Positions 17,961 through 30,714 of a stretch of 64,000 bases of DNA are shown piece by piece. The notes below the pieces were generated by a model. The model had not been told where the DNA came from and made no database searches. It was given only the letters and a program-made list of their open reading frames with translations. Source of the stretch: Sinorhizobium sojae CCBAU 05684 (lineage in GTDB: Bacteria; Pseudomonadota; Alphaproteobacteria; Rhizobiales; Rhizobiaceae); the NCBI RefSeq assembly GCF_002288525.1, contig NZ_CP023069.1:62001-126000 (forward strand), in the 5' to 3' direction. The translations under genes and the position numbers were made by a program. Position 1 is the stretch's first letter, and each line of letters starts with the position of its first letter.

Positions 17961-19120
17961 ATACCAACGAGCGGTGATCATGACCGATGCGCCCATTCGC
18001 GGAGTCCGATGGACATGATCTTCCACGGCTGGTCGACGAGCTTGTTCCACGCGGCGCAGCAATGGGCGACGATGTCGTCGTAGTCTTTGAAGATGCGGTT
18101 CGAGAGCCAGTTGTCGCGCAGGAACTGCCAGACGTTTTCCACGGGGTTCAGTTCCGGCGAACGAGGCGGCAGGAACATCAGGGTGATGTTGTCCGGCACT
18201 TTGAGCTTCGGCGTGACGTGCCATCCGGCCTGATCGAGGATGAGCACGGCATGCGCTCCCTCATCGACGGCCTGGCTGATCTCGGCGAGATGCTGCTGCA
18301 TGGCTTCGGTATCACAATAGGGCAGGACAAGGCCCGCACCCTTTCCCTTCCGCGGGCAGACGGCCCCGAAGATGTAGGCCCACATGGTGCGCTGATCCAA
18401 GGGTGCGGAGGGTCTGGTTCCGCGACGCGCCCACCGCCGCGTGATCTTGTTCTTCTGGCCTATGCGCGCTTCGTCGGCCCACCAGAGCTCGAGGTCGGTG
18501 CCGCGCGGGAGCCGGCCTCGGATTTCCGCCAGAGCGGCGGGGAAGTCTTTTTAAAAGCTTCTGCCTCCAGCTCGTTCTGGGCGTAGTGGCGCGGGCGGGC
18601 CGACAGCTTGGCGAAGCCGAGCGCCTTCAACTCACGGCCGACAGTCGTCTCGTCCATCGCGATGCGGAATTCCTGGAATATCCACTGCACCAGGTCCTTG
18701 CGCCGCCAGCGGACGACACCGTGGATCGCAGGGATCGGGCCGCTTTCGACGATCTTCGCCAGCGCATGGCGCTGAGCGACGTTCAGCTTCGCTCGGCCGC
18801 CGGGTGCTTTGCCGTTCACCAGCCCGTCGGGGCCGCGCGCATTGAACCGCAGCACCCAGTCACGGACGATCTGCAGCGTCACGCTGCCGATCCGTGCCGC
18901 ATCCGAGCGCGAGCCGCCGTCATAAATCTCGGCGAGCGCCAGCAACCGCCGCGCCTGGTTGGCATCCTTCGTTTGCCGTGCGAGCTGTCGAAGAGCACGC
19001 CCATCGAAATCATCACGCAACAAAATTGCTGAACCCATCGCAAACCTCCCGTTTGCTGCATGGATTCAGATTCGAAGCCCCGTGGGAATCCCTGAGAGTC
19101 GGAAACGGCGCTCGTTGGTA
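17961..19120 (-). mobile_element. IS630-family element, copy A
   Basis: 1160 bp bounded by ATACCAACGAGCG and CGCTCGTTGGTA with TA on both sides, as expected for IS630-type insertion at TA. A nearly identical copy lies at 54232-55391 in the opposite orientation. It truncates the gene at 17552-17960. Confidence 0.85.
17978..19038 (-). CDS. IS630 transposase, two frames joined by probable -1 frameshift (copy A)
   Basis: The first frame (19038-18460) holds the HTH region (DFDGRALRQLARQTKDANQA, ARIGSVTLQIVRDWVLRFNA). The second (to 17978) holds the DDE end (VLILDQAGWHVTPKLKVPDN and LPPRSPELNPVENVWQFLRD). They join at TTTTAAAAAG, where a -1 slip on AAAAAG restores one protein through LELWWADEARIGQKNK. 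The other copy has the same site, so programmed slippage rather than damage is likely. Confidence 0.8.
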
Positions 19121-19202
19121 TAAGGGCACTATTGTGATAGCGACTGAAGGGAGAGGGGCGGGCACCCCCGTCAGTGTTCTGAATGACGTTACCACAAAGC
19201 GG

Positions 19203-20022
19203 GGCACCGTAAAGTTAACCGACGGCTGAGGAAGATGTGCGTACATGGGCCATGTCAGAAGTTGCTCGTGATCCGCTTTATCGTCGCCACCGCTATCCCG
19301 CTGAGATCATTGCGCACGCGGTATGGCTCTACTTTCGCTTTCCGCTCAGCCTGCGCATGGTTGAGGACATGCTGGCGTCCCGCGGCATCATCGTCACGCA
19401 TCAGACCATTCGAAGCTGGGCGGAGAAATTCGGACGGCATTTCGCCCGGGAGATCAAGCGACGGTCAGCCGGCTGCCTGGGCGACAAATGGCATCTCGAC
19501 GAATGTGTGGTGGCCATCAATGGCAAGAAGCAGTGGCTCTGGCGTGCCGTCGATCAGGACGGCTTCGTCCTCGAAGTGCTGGTGCAAAGCCGCCGAAATG
19601 CCAAGGCGGCAAAGCGCCTGATGCGCAAGTTGCTGAAGGCTCAAGGGCGGACACCACGGGTCATGATCACCGACAAGCTCCGGTCCTATGATGCCGCCAG
19701 GCGCGACCTCATGCCCGGTGTCGAACACCGGTCGCACAAAGGCCTAAATAATCGAGCGGAAAATTCGCACCAGCCGACCCGACGACGCGAAAGGACCATG
19801 AAACGCTTCAAGTCGGCACGCCAGCTTCAGCGGTTCGTTTCCATCCATGATCCGATTGCCAACCTGTTCCACTTTCCCCGCAATACGCTGTCATCGGCTC
19901 AACATCAAGACCTGCGTAACGCCGCCATGCAAATCTGGAGCAAAATCGCGTGTGTCGCCGCAGCCTGACAGCCGTCCCCGCCAGCTATCGCTGCATCAAT
20001 CCGCTGATAACTTTACAGTGCC
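19203..20022 (+). mobile_element. IS6-family insertion sequence, copy 3
   Basis: 820 bp with the standard ends, in inverted orientation to copies 1 and 2. Flanks CAAAGCGG / CATCAGAC do not match. With copy 2 it brackets the nuclease/KAP/IS630 segment. The 300 bp between it and the next gene (20023-20322) hold no supported gene. Confidence 0.92.
19237..19968 (+). CDS. IS6-family DDE transposase (intact, copy 3)
   Basis: Same 243-residue protein as copy 1, with the undamaged C-terminus FVSIHDPIANLFHFPRNTLS, then AQHQDLRNAAMQIWSKIACV. All three catalytic segments are present (DECVV, ITDKLRSYDAA, NRAENSHQPTRRRER). Start at 19237 or 19252. Confidence 0.9.
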   Translation: MRTWAMSEVARDPLYRRHRYPAEIIAHAVWLYFRFPLSLRMVEDMLASRGIIVTHQTIRSWAEKFGRHFAREIKRRSAGCLGDKWHLDECVVAINGKKQWLWRAVDQDGFVLEVLVQSRRNAKAAKRLMRKLLKAQGRTPRVMITDKLRSYDAARRDLMPGVEHRSHKGLNNRAENSHQPTRRRERTMKRFKSARQLQRFVSIHDPIANLFHFPRNTLSSAQHQDLRNAAMQIWSKIACVAAA

Positions 20023-20322
20023 CATCAGACTGCCCTTGTGCCTGCATGAATCTCGAACCTTTGAGAAGCGCCTCCTTCAGCTCGGCGGTCGATTAAGTTG
20101 ACGATGCCCTCTGGCGTGATAGAAAGGGATCAGGATCGATCCGTTTCCAACTAACAAACCTGTTCAACCGGTCCCGCTCCGCGCGTCCATCCCTCTTACC
20201 AAGAATGATGAACCCGTGGTGCTCGAAGACGCGCGGCCCCTCCTTCGGCTCTTCGTTAGGCATGGTGTTGCAGTGTTTGCCCATGAACGCACTTACCGCG
20301 ATTGGGACCGTCGATAGGTTAT

Positions 20323-21294
20323 CTATTCATTACCATCACGCCTGTATGGATTTGCTTCACTGTCAGTCCGGTAGTCATCAAGGTTGCTGCCCAGAAATAA
20401 GCGTTCGGTCTCTCGTGTTGGCGTTCTGCCCAGCGAGCACATCAGATCCACATCCGCATCGATGTTGTCCTGGTCCTCGACATTCATTCCGAGCCCAATA
20501 CTGCTCAGTACATCGTCGGGCGTCCAGACCGAGGACTTCGGAACGGTGTAGGTGTGCAGTGTGCTCGCATTGTTGGCGATCGCTCTCGCCCAGTGGTCGC
20601 GCGAAACAACCAGCTTCGAAGGATCCTCAACCAACGACACGAAAGGAGACGCTGTTGTCTTGCCGCGCATATGCCATCCGGCTTGGCGCGCTCGATCCAT
20701 AGGATATCGTTCCAGAGGATCTCCATGGGAGAAATGATCCCGCGCCGTGCTACGAACATGCGATATTGCGCTCGTGTCGTTTTCGATGCGTGGATTGCAA
20801 TCGCTGTCCTGGTTCTGAAAGCGCCGCAGTATCACATATGACGACCCTGCCACGTCGTCGAAAATACGGCCCCGATCGATACTGCCGTCGCCAACTGCGG
20901 TCGCTGGTGACCACCGCCCTGATTGCCGGTAGGCAAGCTCGATCTCGTTTCTAAGCACATCAAGAGGGGCACCCGTCAGCTTTGCGGCAAGCTGGGCGCG
21001 CGCTCTCACAAATGATTCGGCCGGATAGCAGCCAGGTTCTGGGGCCACCTCGTTCGGCGCATTCGAGAAGTTGGCAGTCCCGGGATCTGCCGCAAGGGAG
21101 ACAGAATCCGGCGTTGGGTGAATCAAATGTAAGTCAGCTAGCTGCTGCTCAAAGCTTGCTTGATTCGGAGGGTGCGCCGGTGAGCTGGTCTGCGCGCTCA
21201 GCTTGTCTGGCCGTCGGTCCGCCGGGTCCGGCCGCGGCAGGAGATCGTGAACGCCAACCTGAGATTCTGCGGCATTTCGTGGATCAATGTTCAT
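20323..21294 (-). CDS. Candidate type III effector with enterotoxin-A/ADP-ribosyltransferase-like C-terminus
   Basis: 323 residues. The start at 21294 has GGAGG a few bases upstream; the longer frame to 21336 would begin inside the tts box. The first 90 residues are Pro/Ser/Ala-rich and disordered-looking, as in type III substrates. The C-terminal half has the order seen in cholera/heat-labile toxin A-type ART folds: Arg in SSYVILRRF (about 152-159), SPFVSLVEDPSKLV (about 216-229), LHTYTVPKSSVWTPDDVLSS (about 246-265), then DADVDLMCSLGRTPTRETER (about 279-298). The last resembles the toxin E-x-E ... ALGG-IP segment, with Asp where Glu is expected. Fold assignment is my inference. The tts box is observed. 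No named Nop family was recognised. Confidence 0.6.
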   Translation of the reverse strand: MNIDPRNAAESQVGVHDLLPRPDPADRRPDKLSAQTSSPAHPPNQASFEQQLADLHLIHPTPDSVSLAADPGTANFSNAPNEVAPEPGCYPAESFVRARAQLAAKLTGAPLDVLRNEIELAYRQSGRWSPATAVGDGSIDRGRIFDDVAGSSYVILRRFQNQDSDCNPRIENDTSAISHVRSTARDHFSHGDPLERYPMDRARQAGWHMRGKTTASPFVSLVEDPSKLVVSRDHWARAIANNASTLHTYTVPKSSVWTPDDVLSSIGLGMNVEDQDNIDADVDLMCSLGRTPTRETERLFLGSNLDDYRTDSEANPYRRDGNE

Positions 21295-21330
21295 TTTCCC
21301 TCCGAGTACGGCTGTTGTTGGCGAACATTT

Positions 21331-21360
21331 ATGCAAGTGCAGCTTTCGAGATCCTTACGG
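21331..21360 (-). promoter_or_regulatory. tts box upstream of the ART-like effector gene
   Basis: Read on the minus strand, the block has CGTAAGGATCTCGAAAGCT followed about 10 bp later by a TA-ending tail. This matches the GTCAG..TCGAAAGCT..TA pattern of tts boxes. It ends 37 bp before the ATG at 21294. The IS110 gene remnant begins only 22 bp upstream. Confidence 0.68.
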
Positions 21361-21381
21361 AAGAGGAAAGAAGCCAATAAT

Positions 21382-22353
21382 TCACTTGCGGGGTGCCGGA
21401 TGTCGTTTGGCGACGGCGGCGACCTTGTAAGGTCTTCGTGCCATCAGCGAGACGATCCAAGAGGGAAGCGTCACTCCTCTGCGAGCTTGCTTCAGGATGG
21501 ATGTCGCGCCGACGATCAGCAGCGTTCGCAACTGTTTGTTCCCGCGTTTCGATATACGGCCCAGCCGCTCCTTGCCGCTGCTCGAGTGCGTTTTCGGGGT
21601 AATTCCGATCCAGGCGGCTAGATCACGTCCGATTGGGAAGGCTGCTGGATCCTGGATCGTCGCTCGAACTGTCGCGGCGATGATGGGGCCGACGCCCGGG
21701 ATACTGGTAAGCCGCCTAGCGGTGTTATCTGCTTTCACTGCCGTGACTATCTTCGCGTCAAGCGCCTCGATGCGAGCCGACAGCATCTCAATTTGCGCGA
21801 CCATCTCGAGAAGTGCAGCCCGAGCCGCCGATGGGAGACGGGTGTCATCATCGTCTCGCAGAATGACGATGAGCTTGGCGATGCTCGTCATGCCCGTCGC
21901 AGCAATGATGCCCAATTCGGCCATATGAGCTCTCATGGCGTTCGCCGTCTGGCTTCGCTGGCGGACGAACAACTCGCGGGTCTTCAAAACCATGCCTGCG
22001 GCTTGCTCGGCGGGCGTCTTAATTGGCACGAACCGCATTGTGGGACGCGTTACCGCCTCACAGATCGCTTCGGCGTCGGCAGCGTCGGTTTTGTTCCGCT
22101 TGACATACGCCTTCACGTAGGCCGGCGGTATCATCCTGACTGTATGCCCGAACTGACTGATGGCGTTCGCCCAGTGGTGAGCGCTCGCGCAGGCTTCGAG
22201 CCCGACGAGGCACGGCTCAAGGCTGCGGAAGAACTCTAACATCTGCGACCGCCGCAAGGCTCGGCGGACAACGACGTGGCCGTCTTCGGCAACGCCGTGA
22301 ACTTGAAAGATCGATTTAGCCAGGTCGAGACCGAGTGTGGTGATCTTCTCCAT
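21382..22353 (-). CDS. IS110-family transposase, altered C-terminus
   Basis: 323 residues with an N-terminal DEDD (RuvC-like) domain: TLGLDLAKSIFQVHGVAEDG, then KAYVKRNKTDAADAEAICEA. The C-terminal transposase_20 part reads TSIPGVGPIIAATVRATIQD and SSGKERLGRISKRGNKQLRT. After ARRPYKVAAVA the frame ends in an unrelated RHPAPRK, so the last about 15 residues of the normal end are lost. It lies against the effector promoter and has probably lost one IS end. Confidence 0.8.
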   Translation of the reverse strand: MEKITTLGLDLAKSIFQVHGVAEDGHVVVRRALRRSQMLEFFRSLEPCLVGLEACASAHHWANAISQFGHTVRMIPPAYVKAYVKRNKTDAADAEAICEAVTRPTMRFVPIKTPAEQAAGMVLKTRELFVRQRSQTANAMRAHMAELGIIAATGMTSIAKLIVILRDDDDTRLPSAARAALLEMVAQIEMLSARIEALDAKIVTAVKADNTARRLTSIPGVGPIIAATVRATIQDPAAFPIGRDLAAWIGITPKTHSSSGKERLGRISKRGNKQLRTLLIVGATSILKQARRGVTLPSWIVSLMARRPYKVAAVAKRHPAPRK

Positions 22354-22696
22354 GGAACGGTTCCTTCTGTTTCGTGGCGATTGGCATCACCACAATAGGC
22401 ACCTTCGATGCCGTTTCGGAGGGCCGTTCCACACCATCAATTTGTGTGGTCGTGCAGTTGGTTGAGGGGGCAGCATGCGAGCTCTAAGGAGTTCTGGGCC
22501 TGCTCTGCCATACATTGCACGCTTGATCGTCTTCAGGCGATTGATCTGGCCTTCCGCCTGGCCGTTGCTCCACGGCAGTTCGATTGCGTTGTGGACGGCG
22601 TCAATGTCACGACGCAAAACTCGGGCGAACCGCGCGATCGCGACGAGACCCGAGTTGACCGCTTCGTCAATCCAGATGCCGAGCCTGCTTGATGAT

Positions 22697-24034
22697 GTGG
22701 ACGCCCCCGCGCCGGCGGTTGCCGCTATGATGCCGGCCAGTTACCCGCAGCAAAAGAGGAGCGTTGACAATGCAGATCACGACCGTTGGATTGGATTTGG
22801 CCAAGAGCGTGTTTCAGGCGCATGGTGTCGATGAGACAGGCGCAACCGTGCTGGTGAAACGGCTGCATCGCAAGCAGATGCTGCCGTTCTTCTCGAAGCT
22901 GCCACCCTGCCTAATCGGAATGGAAGCGTGTGGCACAGCGCACCATTGGGCTCGGACGCTCGCCGCCATGGGGCACGAGGTCCGGCTCATTCCCCCATCC
23001 TACGTGAAGCCCTATGTCAAACGCGGCAAGAGCGACGCGCTGGATGCCGAGGCAATCTGCGAAGCCGTGCAGCGCCCGACGATGCGGTTCGTGCCTGTGA
23101 AGACGGTGGCGCAGCAGAGCATTCTCATGACTCATCGCGCCAGGTCGCTGCTCGTTCGCCAACGCACCATGGTCGCAAATGCGTTGCGGGCGCATCTGGC
23201 TGAACTCGGCTTAGTCGCCAATCCAGGCATTGCCAATCTGGCAAAGTTGGCGCAGCAAGCGCTGTCTGGCGAGAGCAGCTTGCCCTCCTATGCCCGGACC
23301 ACGCTGGACATTCTGATCCGGCAGATCCTGGTGTTTGCCGATGAGATCGCTGCGCTGGATCAGCAACTTCTCGCTTGGCATGCCGACAGCGAGGCCAGTC
23401 GCCGGCTCTCCGCTATCCCCGGCCTCGGCATAGTCACAGCCACGGCGGTCGCCGCCACCGTCACCGATCCCGAGCAATTCCGCTCCGGCAGGCAATTTGC
23501 CGCCTGGCTCGGCCTGACGCCGCAGCAGTGTTCGACCGGAGGAAAAACCCAGCTCGGCGGCATCTCCAAGCAGGGAGACCGATACTTGCGGAGGTTGCTC
23601 GTCGTCGGCGCCACCGCCGTTATCCGTCATACGAAGGACAAGGCAACGCCCCTGGCGAACTGGATCAGAAAGCTCCTGGAGAAAAAGCCGTTCAGGCTGG
23701 TCTCCGTTGCCCTCGCCAATAAACTCGCGCGGATCGCATGGGTCGTGCTGACCCGCAAGGAAGCCTATCGGGCCCATGAAATGATCGCCTGAGTTCAATC
23801 CCAGAGAACCGGAATTGGTAACGGCAGTCGATGATGTGTAACGATCGAGCCAATGGTGAGGCCAACCCGTCTGATTCAATGCGCTTCAAACGCGCGCCAG
23901 CTTGATCAGGGTCCTCATCGGCGGATTTCCATCAGGGCCAGCGGTCAAACTTCATACCGCACAAACAGGCCGGACATATGAAAGCAACCGATCAAACCAC
24001 CCGACAAAAAGCCCTTGCCATAGGGGGCGTCCAC
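22697..24034 (+). mobile_element. IS1111-type (IS110 family) element inserted in ISL3
   Basis: Bounded by GTGGACGCCCCC (22697-22708) and GGGGGCGTCCAC (24023-24034), 12-bp inverted repeats of the IS1111 subgroup. About 230 bp of non-coding sequence follow the transposase inside the element, as usual for this group. It splits the ISL3 transposase between RFRGLFRSGDS and LGIWIDEAVNSG. Confidence 0.82.
22764..23792 (+). CDS. IS1111-type DEDD transposase
   Basis: 342 residues, complete. N-terminal DEDD domain: TVGLDLAKSVFQAHGVDETG, KPYVKRGKSDALDAEAICEA. C-terminal transposase_20 domain: SAIPGLGIVTATAVAATVTD, then STGGKTQLGGISKQGDRYLR and LANKLARIAWVVLTRKEAYR. It looks active. Confidence 0.92.
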   Translation: MTMQITTVGLDLAKSVFQAHGVDETGATVLVKRLHRKQMLPFFSKLPPCLIGMEACGTAHHWARTLAAMGHEVRLIPPSYVKPYVKRGKSDALDAEAICEAVQRPTMRFVPVKTVAQQSILMTHRARSLLVRQRTMVANALRAHLAELGLVANPGIANLAKLAQQALSGESSLPSYARTTLDILIRQILVFADEIAALDQQLLAWHADSEASRRLSAIPGLGIVTATAVAATVTDPEQFRSGRQFAAWLGLTPQQCSTGGKTQLGGISKQGDRYLRRLLVVGATAVIRHTKDKATPLANWIRKLLEKKPFRLVSVALANKLARIAWVVLTRKEAYRAHEMIA

Positions 24035-25653
24035 ATATGAATCACCGCTGCGAAAGAGTCCGCGGAAGCGCATGCCAAGACTACGCATCAAAGCGAAATC
24101 CGGCGATTCCCGCTTCAAGGCATCGACCTTTCTCGCCTGACTGGCCGTCAGCGCAGCACGCGGTTTCACGCAAAGTGCGGCGGCGACTACGGGCGAGATC
24201 AGATGGCCCGTCTCCGGATCCCGTATAGGAACGGCATCGCGGGCGAACTGATGGTCATTGACTGAGGCAAGCGCAGCGCTGTCCTGATCCACCTTCTCGG
24301 CGCGTCTCCACTTTGCGAGCAGCCGTTCAAGATTCGAGAAACTGCCAGTGTAGCCGCGCGCCTGGATATCGTGGAAGAGATGCCGCCCGCAGCGGTTTCC
24401 AGCTGTCCAGCACTCGGCCAGAAACGCCTCGAAGTATAAAGGTGACGTAGGTTTCAACGCGGCCCTGCGTCGGGCCGGCGGCGCGTCGAAGGTCAGCCAT
24501 TTGGCGATGCTGCGGCGGCCGTAGCCGGTGCGACGAGCAATCTCGGAACAGGGCAGCCCTTCCTTGCGTAAGGCATGAACAGCATCGAACACCACCTGTC
24601 TCGATTGTCGATGAGCGTGACGTGCGCGGCGCCGGTGCGTTGTGTCGGCGTACGGCTCGTTATCCTTATCGGGCCGCAGTGCCCGCCCTGTCGCGCGCCC
24701 GGAAAGGCTCATCTGCTCCTCGATTGCGATCCGAAGGTTTTGCAGGAGATGAAACCGATCCGCGACTTGGCGCGCTTGCGGTGCGCCCTCACGAGCAGCT
24801 TGCGCATAGAGACCGCACCGGTCTCGGTTGACGATCTCGACAGAAGGGTGCCGCTTCAGCCATTGAGCCGTACTTGCTACGCTTCGGTCCTGCAAAATGT
24901 CGAGGACTTCACGGCGCTCCAGATCGACGATCATCGTGCCGTAGCGCCATGATCGCCGCCAGCTCCAGTCATCAATCCCGATAATCCGGGAAGAGATTGG
25001 CCTGTTGCCTGCGGCATGGCGTTTGAGGTGCCGCAGGATCGTGTCGTCGCTGACCGGCAGACCCAGCCGCCTCATCAGACGTTCTGCAGGACGCCTGCCG
25101 GCGCTGTGTCCGAGCAGACCGACAATCTCCGCGACCCTCCTTGTCCGGCGCTCATAAGGGGAAGCAACCGCTTACAGCCGATCGGTGAATGTTTGTCGTT
25201 CACATTTTTGATATGCGCATCGCCAACGGCTCAGCCGAAGCTTCACCGTCACGGTCCTGCCCTGAACCGGCAGATCCTGAAGGCTGCGTGTAAGCCAGCC
25301 ATGCCGATTTCGGCTCCGCCGTCCACAATCGGGGCAAACGCCAAAGGCTGGTCCTGCAGCGGAAACAACCCAGCTGTCATCATCGGTGAGTGCAACACCC
25401 AGAACTTTGACCCCTGGGCCGGGCGACCATTTCGTTTTCGTTCGCATGCCCGCCCATAGCGGCATCGTCGCTAACGGCGAATGAACCACACAAATTGAGG
25501 AAGACCCTTTAATTATGAGAATACTGTGCCAATGATTTCAATCTGTTGACGTGACACTTAAATTCGAGAACGGGCAGTTAGTTTGATGGGGTGGAGCGGC
25601 CTCCCAACGGCGTCTAGCATCGCTGTTGTGAGAAACAGGGAAAGGAGCCACTC

Positions 25654-26678
25654 CATGAACCAGATTGTTACAATCGGACTCGACCTTGCCAAGAATATCT
25701 TCCCAGGTGCACGGCATCGACGCTTGCGGCAAGGTAGTCGTCCGTAAGCCATTGCGCCGCGGCGAGGTGATGAAATTCTTCGCGAGCCTTCCTCCCTGCC
25801 TGATCGGCATCGAGGCGTGTGCGACGGCTCATCATTGGGGCCGGGAATTGGGAAAGCTTGGCCACACGGTCCGGCTGATGCCGCCAGCTTACGTGAAAGC
25901 CTATGTCAAGCGAGGCAAGACAGATGCGGCCGACGCGGAGGCGATCTGCGAGGCAGTCACACGACCAACCATGCGTTTCGTCGCGGTCAAGAGTATGGAA
26001 CAGCAGGGCGTGTTGATGCTGCATAAAACCCGCGACCTGTTGGTGCGCCAGCGCACCATGTTGATCAACGCCCTGCGCGGACACCTTGCTGAGTTCGGCA
26101 TCATCGCCGCGCAAGGGACCGCCGGAGTGAAAGCGGCGATCGAGGCTTTTCATGCGATGCAAGACAGCCTGCCCACATTGGCGGGTAAGGCGCTGCATGG
26201 ATTGATCAAACAAATGCGCGTCGTGGCCAGCGAAATCGACAAGATCGAAGAGCAGATCTTGGCCTGGCATCGGAATAATGCGGCAAGCCGGCGGCTGGCT
26301 GGCATTTCCGGCATCGGGCCGATCACGGCAAGCGCTATCGTGGCGACGGTATCAGATGCAACACTGTTTTCCTCGGGCCGCTCCTTCGCGGCGTGGCTTG
26401 GTCTAACGCCGCGCGCGCATAGCAGTGGCGGCAAGGAGAAACTTATCGGCATCAGCAAACAGGGGGATGGCTATATTCGGCGCCTGCTTGTTATCGGTGC
26501 CACGGCGGTGATCCGTCGGGCACGGCAGGATAATGCCAGCAAGAGTTGGGCGGCAAAGCTGCTCACGCGTAAACCGGCCCGGCTGGTCGCGGTGGCCCTG
26601 GCCAACAAGACTGCGCGTGTTGCCTGGGCATTGTTGGCGCGCAACCAAGCCTATATCGCTCACGTTGGCGCTGCATAA
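25654..26678 (+). pseudogene. IS110-family transposase with early +1 frameshift
   Basis: The natural start is ATG 25654 (MNQIVTIGLDLAKNIF). An extra C in a CCC run near 25701 throws it out of frame. The remaining 330 or so residues (VHGIDACGKVVVRKPLRRGE to LANKTARVAWALLARNQAYI) are intact in the next frame from 25665. DEDD and transposase_20 motifs are both present. Either a recent inactivation or a sequencing slip. Confidence 0.8.
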
Positions 26679-26776
26679 TCGAATCTTCCGTTTGGCAAAC
26701 TCGAATAGAAACGCTGGACGCGTAGATAGCGAGGGTGATGAGATGTGATGGCTGTAGAGCGACAATCTGGCTGAGA

Positions 26777-29259
<2,483 letters not shown>

Positions 29260-29484
29260 TCACCAGATGAATCGGCGCGGCAGCAGCGGTAGAACTCCGT
29301 TCGGGCTACGCCCTCTCTGCGTTCCACCGCTGCTGCCGAGTCTCATCTTGATTGACGCTTCGTCTCATCTTGGTTGTCGCGCTGCAGTGATGGCAAACCG
29401 GTCGAACCGGGGATTGGATTAATCCGACATTCTCAAGGCGCTTCGAGCGCGTTAATTTGATTGGAACCCGATCTGCGGACTTCA

Positions 29485-29805
29485 TCAGGGCCTGCGGCTG
29501 TATGTGCCGCCTCGTAAAGGCCGGACACATGGCTTGCACCCGACCAGGACGGCATCACAGATTTTCTCTCTTGCTATAAACGGCCGTAGTTCAGCCGTGA
29601 GCGCGGGCTCGCGCGCAACCTCCTCACGCCCGAGCGGGGCGTCGTCCATGGCGGAGGTATCTAGGGGAAGGAAGACCGTATCGGCCGTGGGCGGCAATAA
29701 ACCCTTCTTCTTCAGCTCATGCCGCCAAGCGTAAATTTGCTGCCGGGTCACATCGTGCCGATGTGCAACCTCTGTGACCGTCGCACCGTCGAGCCCAACC
29801 GACAT
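29485..29805 (-). pseudogene. IS66 TnpA-like fragment
   Basis: The N-terminal part VTEVAHRHDVTRQQIYAWRH with ELKKKGL is the HTH of IS66-type TnpA proteins. The middle (TVFLPLDTSAMDDA) is also compatible, while the tail is foreign. No TnpB/TnpC follows. Between here and 30532 I see only short relics. At 30420-30500 (plus strand) an IS3-type piece reads LTDEEQYFVSESSVYRLL. At 30150-30170 is a GTCCATATACGTCCAC stretch like IS1111 ends. Confidence 0.55.
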
Positions 29806-30532
29806 GACAACGTCGAGCTTCTTCTCGTCACCCCAACGCCTGACGTGTCTTAGGCCATCAAGGCGCTATCCGGCAGGCGGTGCCAATCGAGTGCTTACCA
29901 AGGAAAGGAGGTCTCACCCGGCAATTGCAACAAATGGCAGGAGATGGCGAAACGGTCACCCCGTCGCTTCCCGAACCTGTCTGGACCGGCACGGCTTGCG
30001 CCGATGTCTCGGCGCCGTTGAGGTGGAAGCGGGCGAAAACCATCGAGGCTCGCGGCGGAGACGTTGTCCAGCCGCATCAAGAAGCCGGATATACGTCAGC
30101 AGTTGTGGCCGTCGATCCTGATCAAGCCGGTCGTTGCAATCGGGCGGGGGTCCATATACGTCCACATATGGGGTCCGGACGCCGATCGGCGTCCCAAGTG
30201 CTTGATGGGTCAATGTTCAGCGTCGATTTACAAAGATGTTGTGCTGCGCAGCGACGGCGCCGACCCGCCTAGACTCCATCAGTGCCGCGTCCTCGGGAGC
30301 AGGAACGGGGGAAATATGGATCCTGATCATGGCCTTCCGCAGGAAGCAATTCCTCTGGCCAACTGCCACCCTTCTGCGACGCAATGGGCTGGAGATAGTC
30401 CTCGCCGCGAAAGCTGGCCGTACGCCTCACCGATGAGGAGCAGTATTTTGTCTCTGAATCTTCGGTCTATCGGCTGTTGACGGCGAAGCGCGCAGGCACA
30501 TGCGCCATGCTGTCTTGGCGCGGCAATTGTCG

Positions 30533-30562
30533 TCATCAGGTTCTCGATAGCTTCCCCATTTA
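30533..30562 (+). promoter_or_regulatory. tts box upstream of nopD
   Basis: The block starts TCATCAGGTTCTCGATAGCT and ends in TTTA with the right total length. It matches the tts-box core (GTCAG.TT.TCGAAAGCT) at most positions. It lies 153 bp upstream of the nopD ATG on the same strand. Confidence 0.72.
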
Positions 30563-30714
30563 AATTTAACAAACATACAGGGCTGATCCCCTTGGAAGAA
30601 CATCGGCTGCCGATGCTCCCGGTGCATGCCTGCCAGCGCTGTAAAGGGCGGTTTGTTGCTGACTGCCGGCATGTCAGATCGATAGCCCAGGTTCATATTT
30701 GAGAAGAGGACGGG

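Larger units (their letters stand above)
22437..25498 (-). mobile_element. ISL3-family element split by an IS1111-type element
   Basis: Ends are TCAATTTGTGTGGT (22437-22450) and its inverse ACCACACAAATTGA (25485-25498). Minus-strand transposase pieces: zinc-finger N-terminus (FGVCPDCGRRSRNRHGWLTR) at 25489-25172, a frame change near 25170, then the central DDE part (IIGIDDWSWRRSWRYGTMIV) down to 24035. The C-terminus (LPWSNGQAEGQINRLKTIKR) continues at 22690-22437. The break matches the inserted element at 22697-24034. Non-functional. Confidence 0.8.

Noticed and set aside
20973..21000. GTCAGCTTTGCGGCAAGCT resembles a tts box on the plus strand
   Set aside because: It lies inside the effector coding region, has wrong spacing, and no gene starts downstream on that strand.
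24575..24952. 125-residue plus-strand frame in the ISL3 relic
   Set aside because: Antisense of the ISL3 DDE region.
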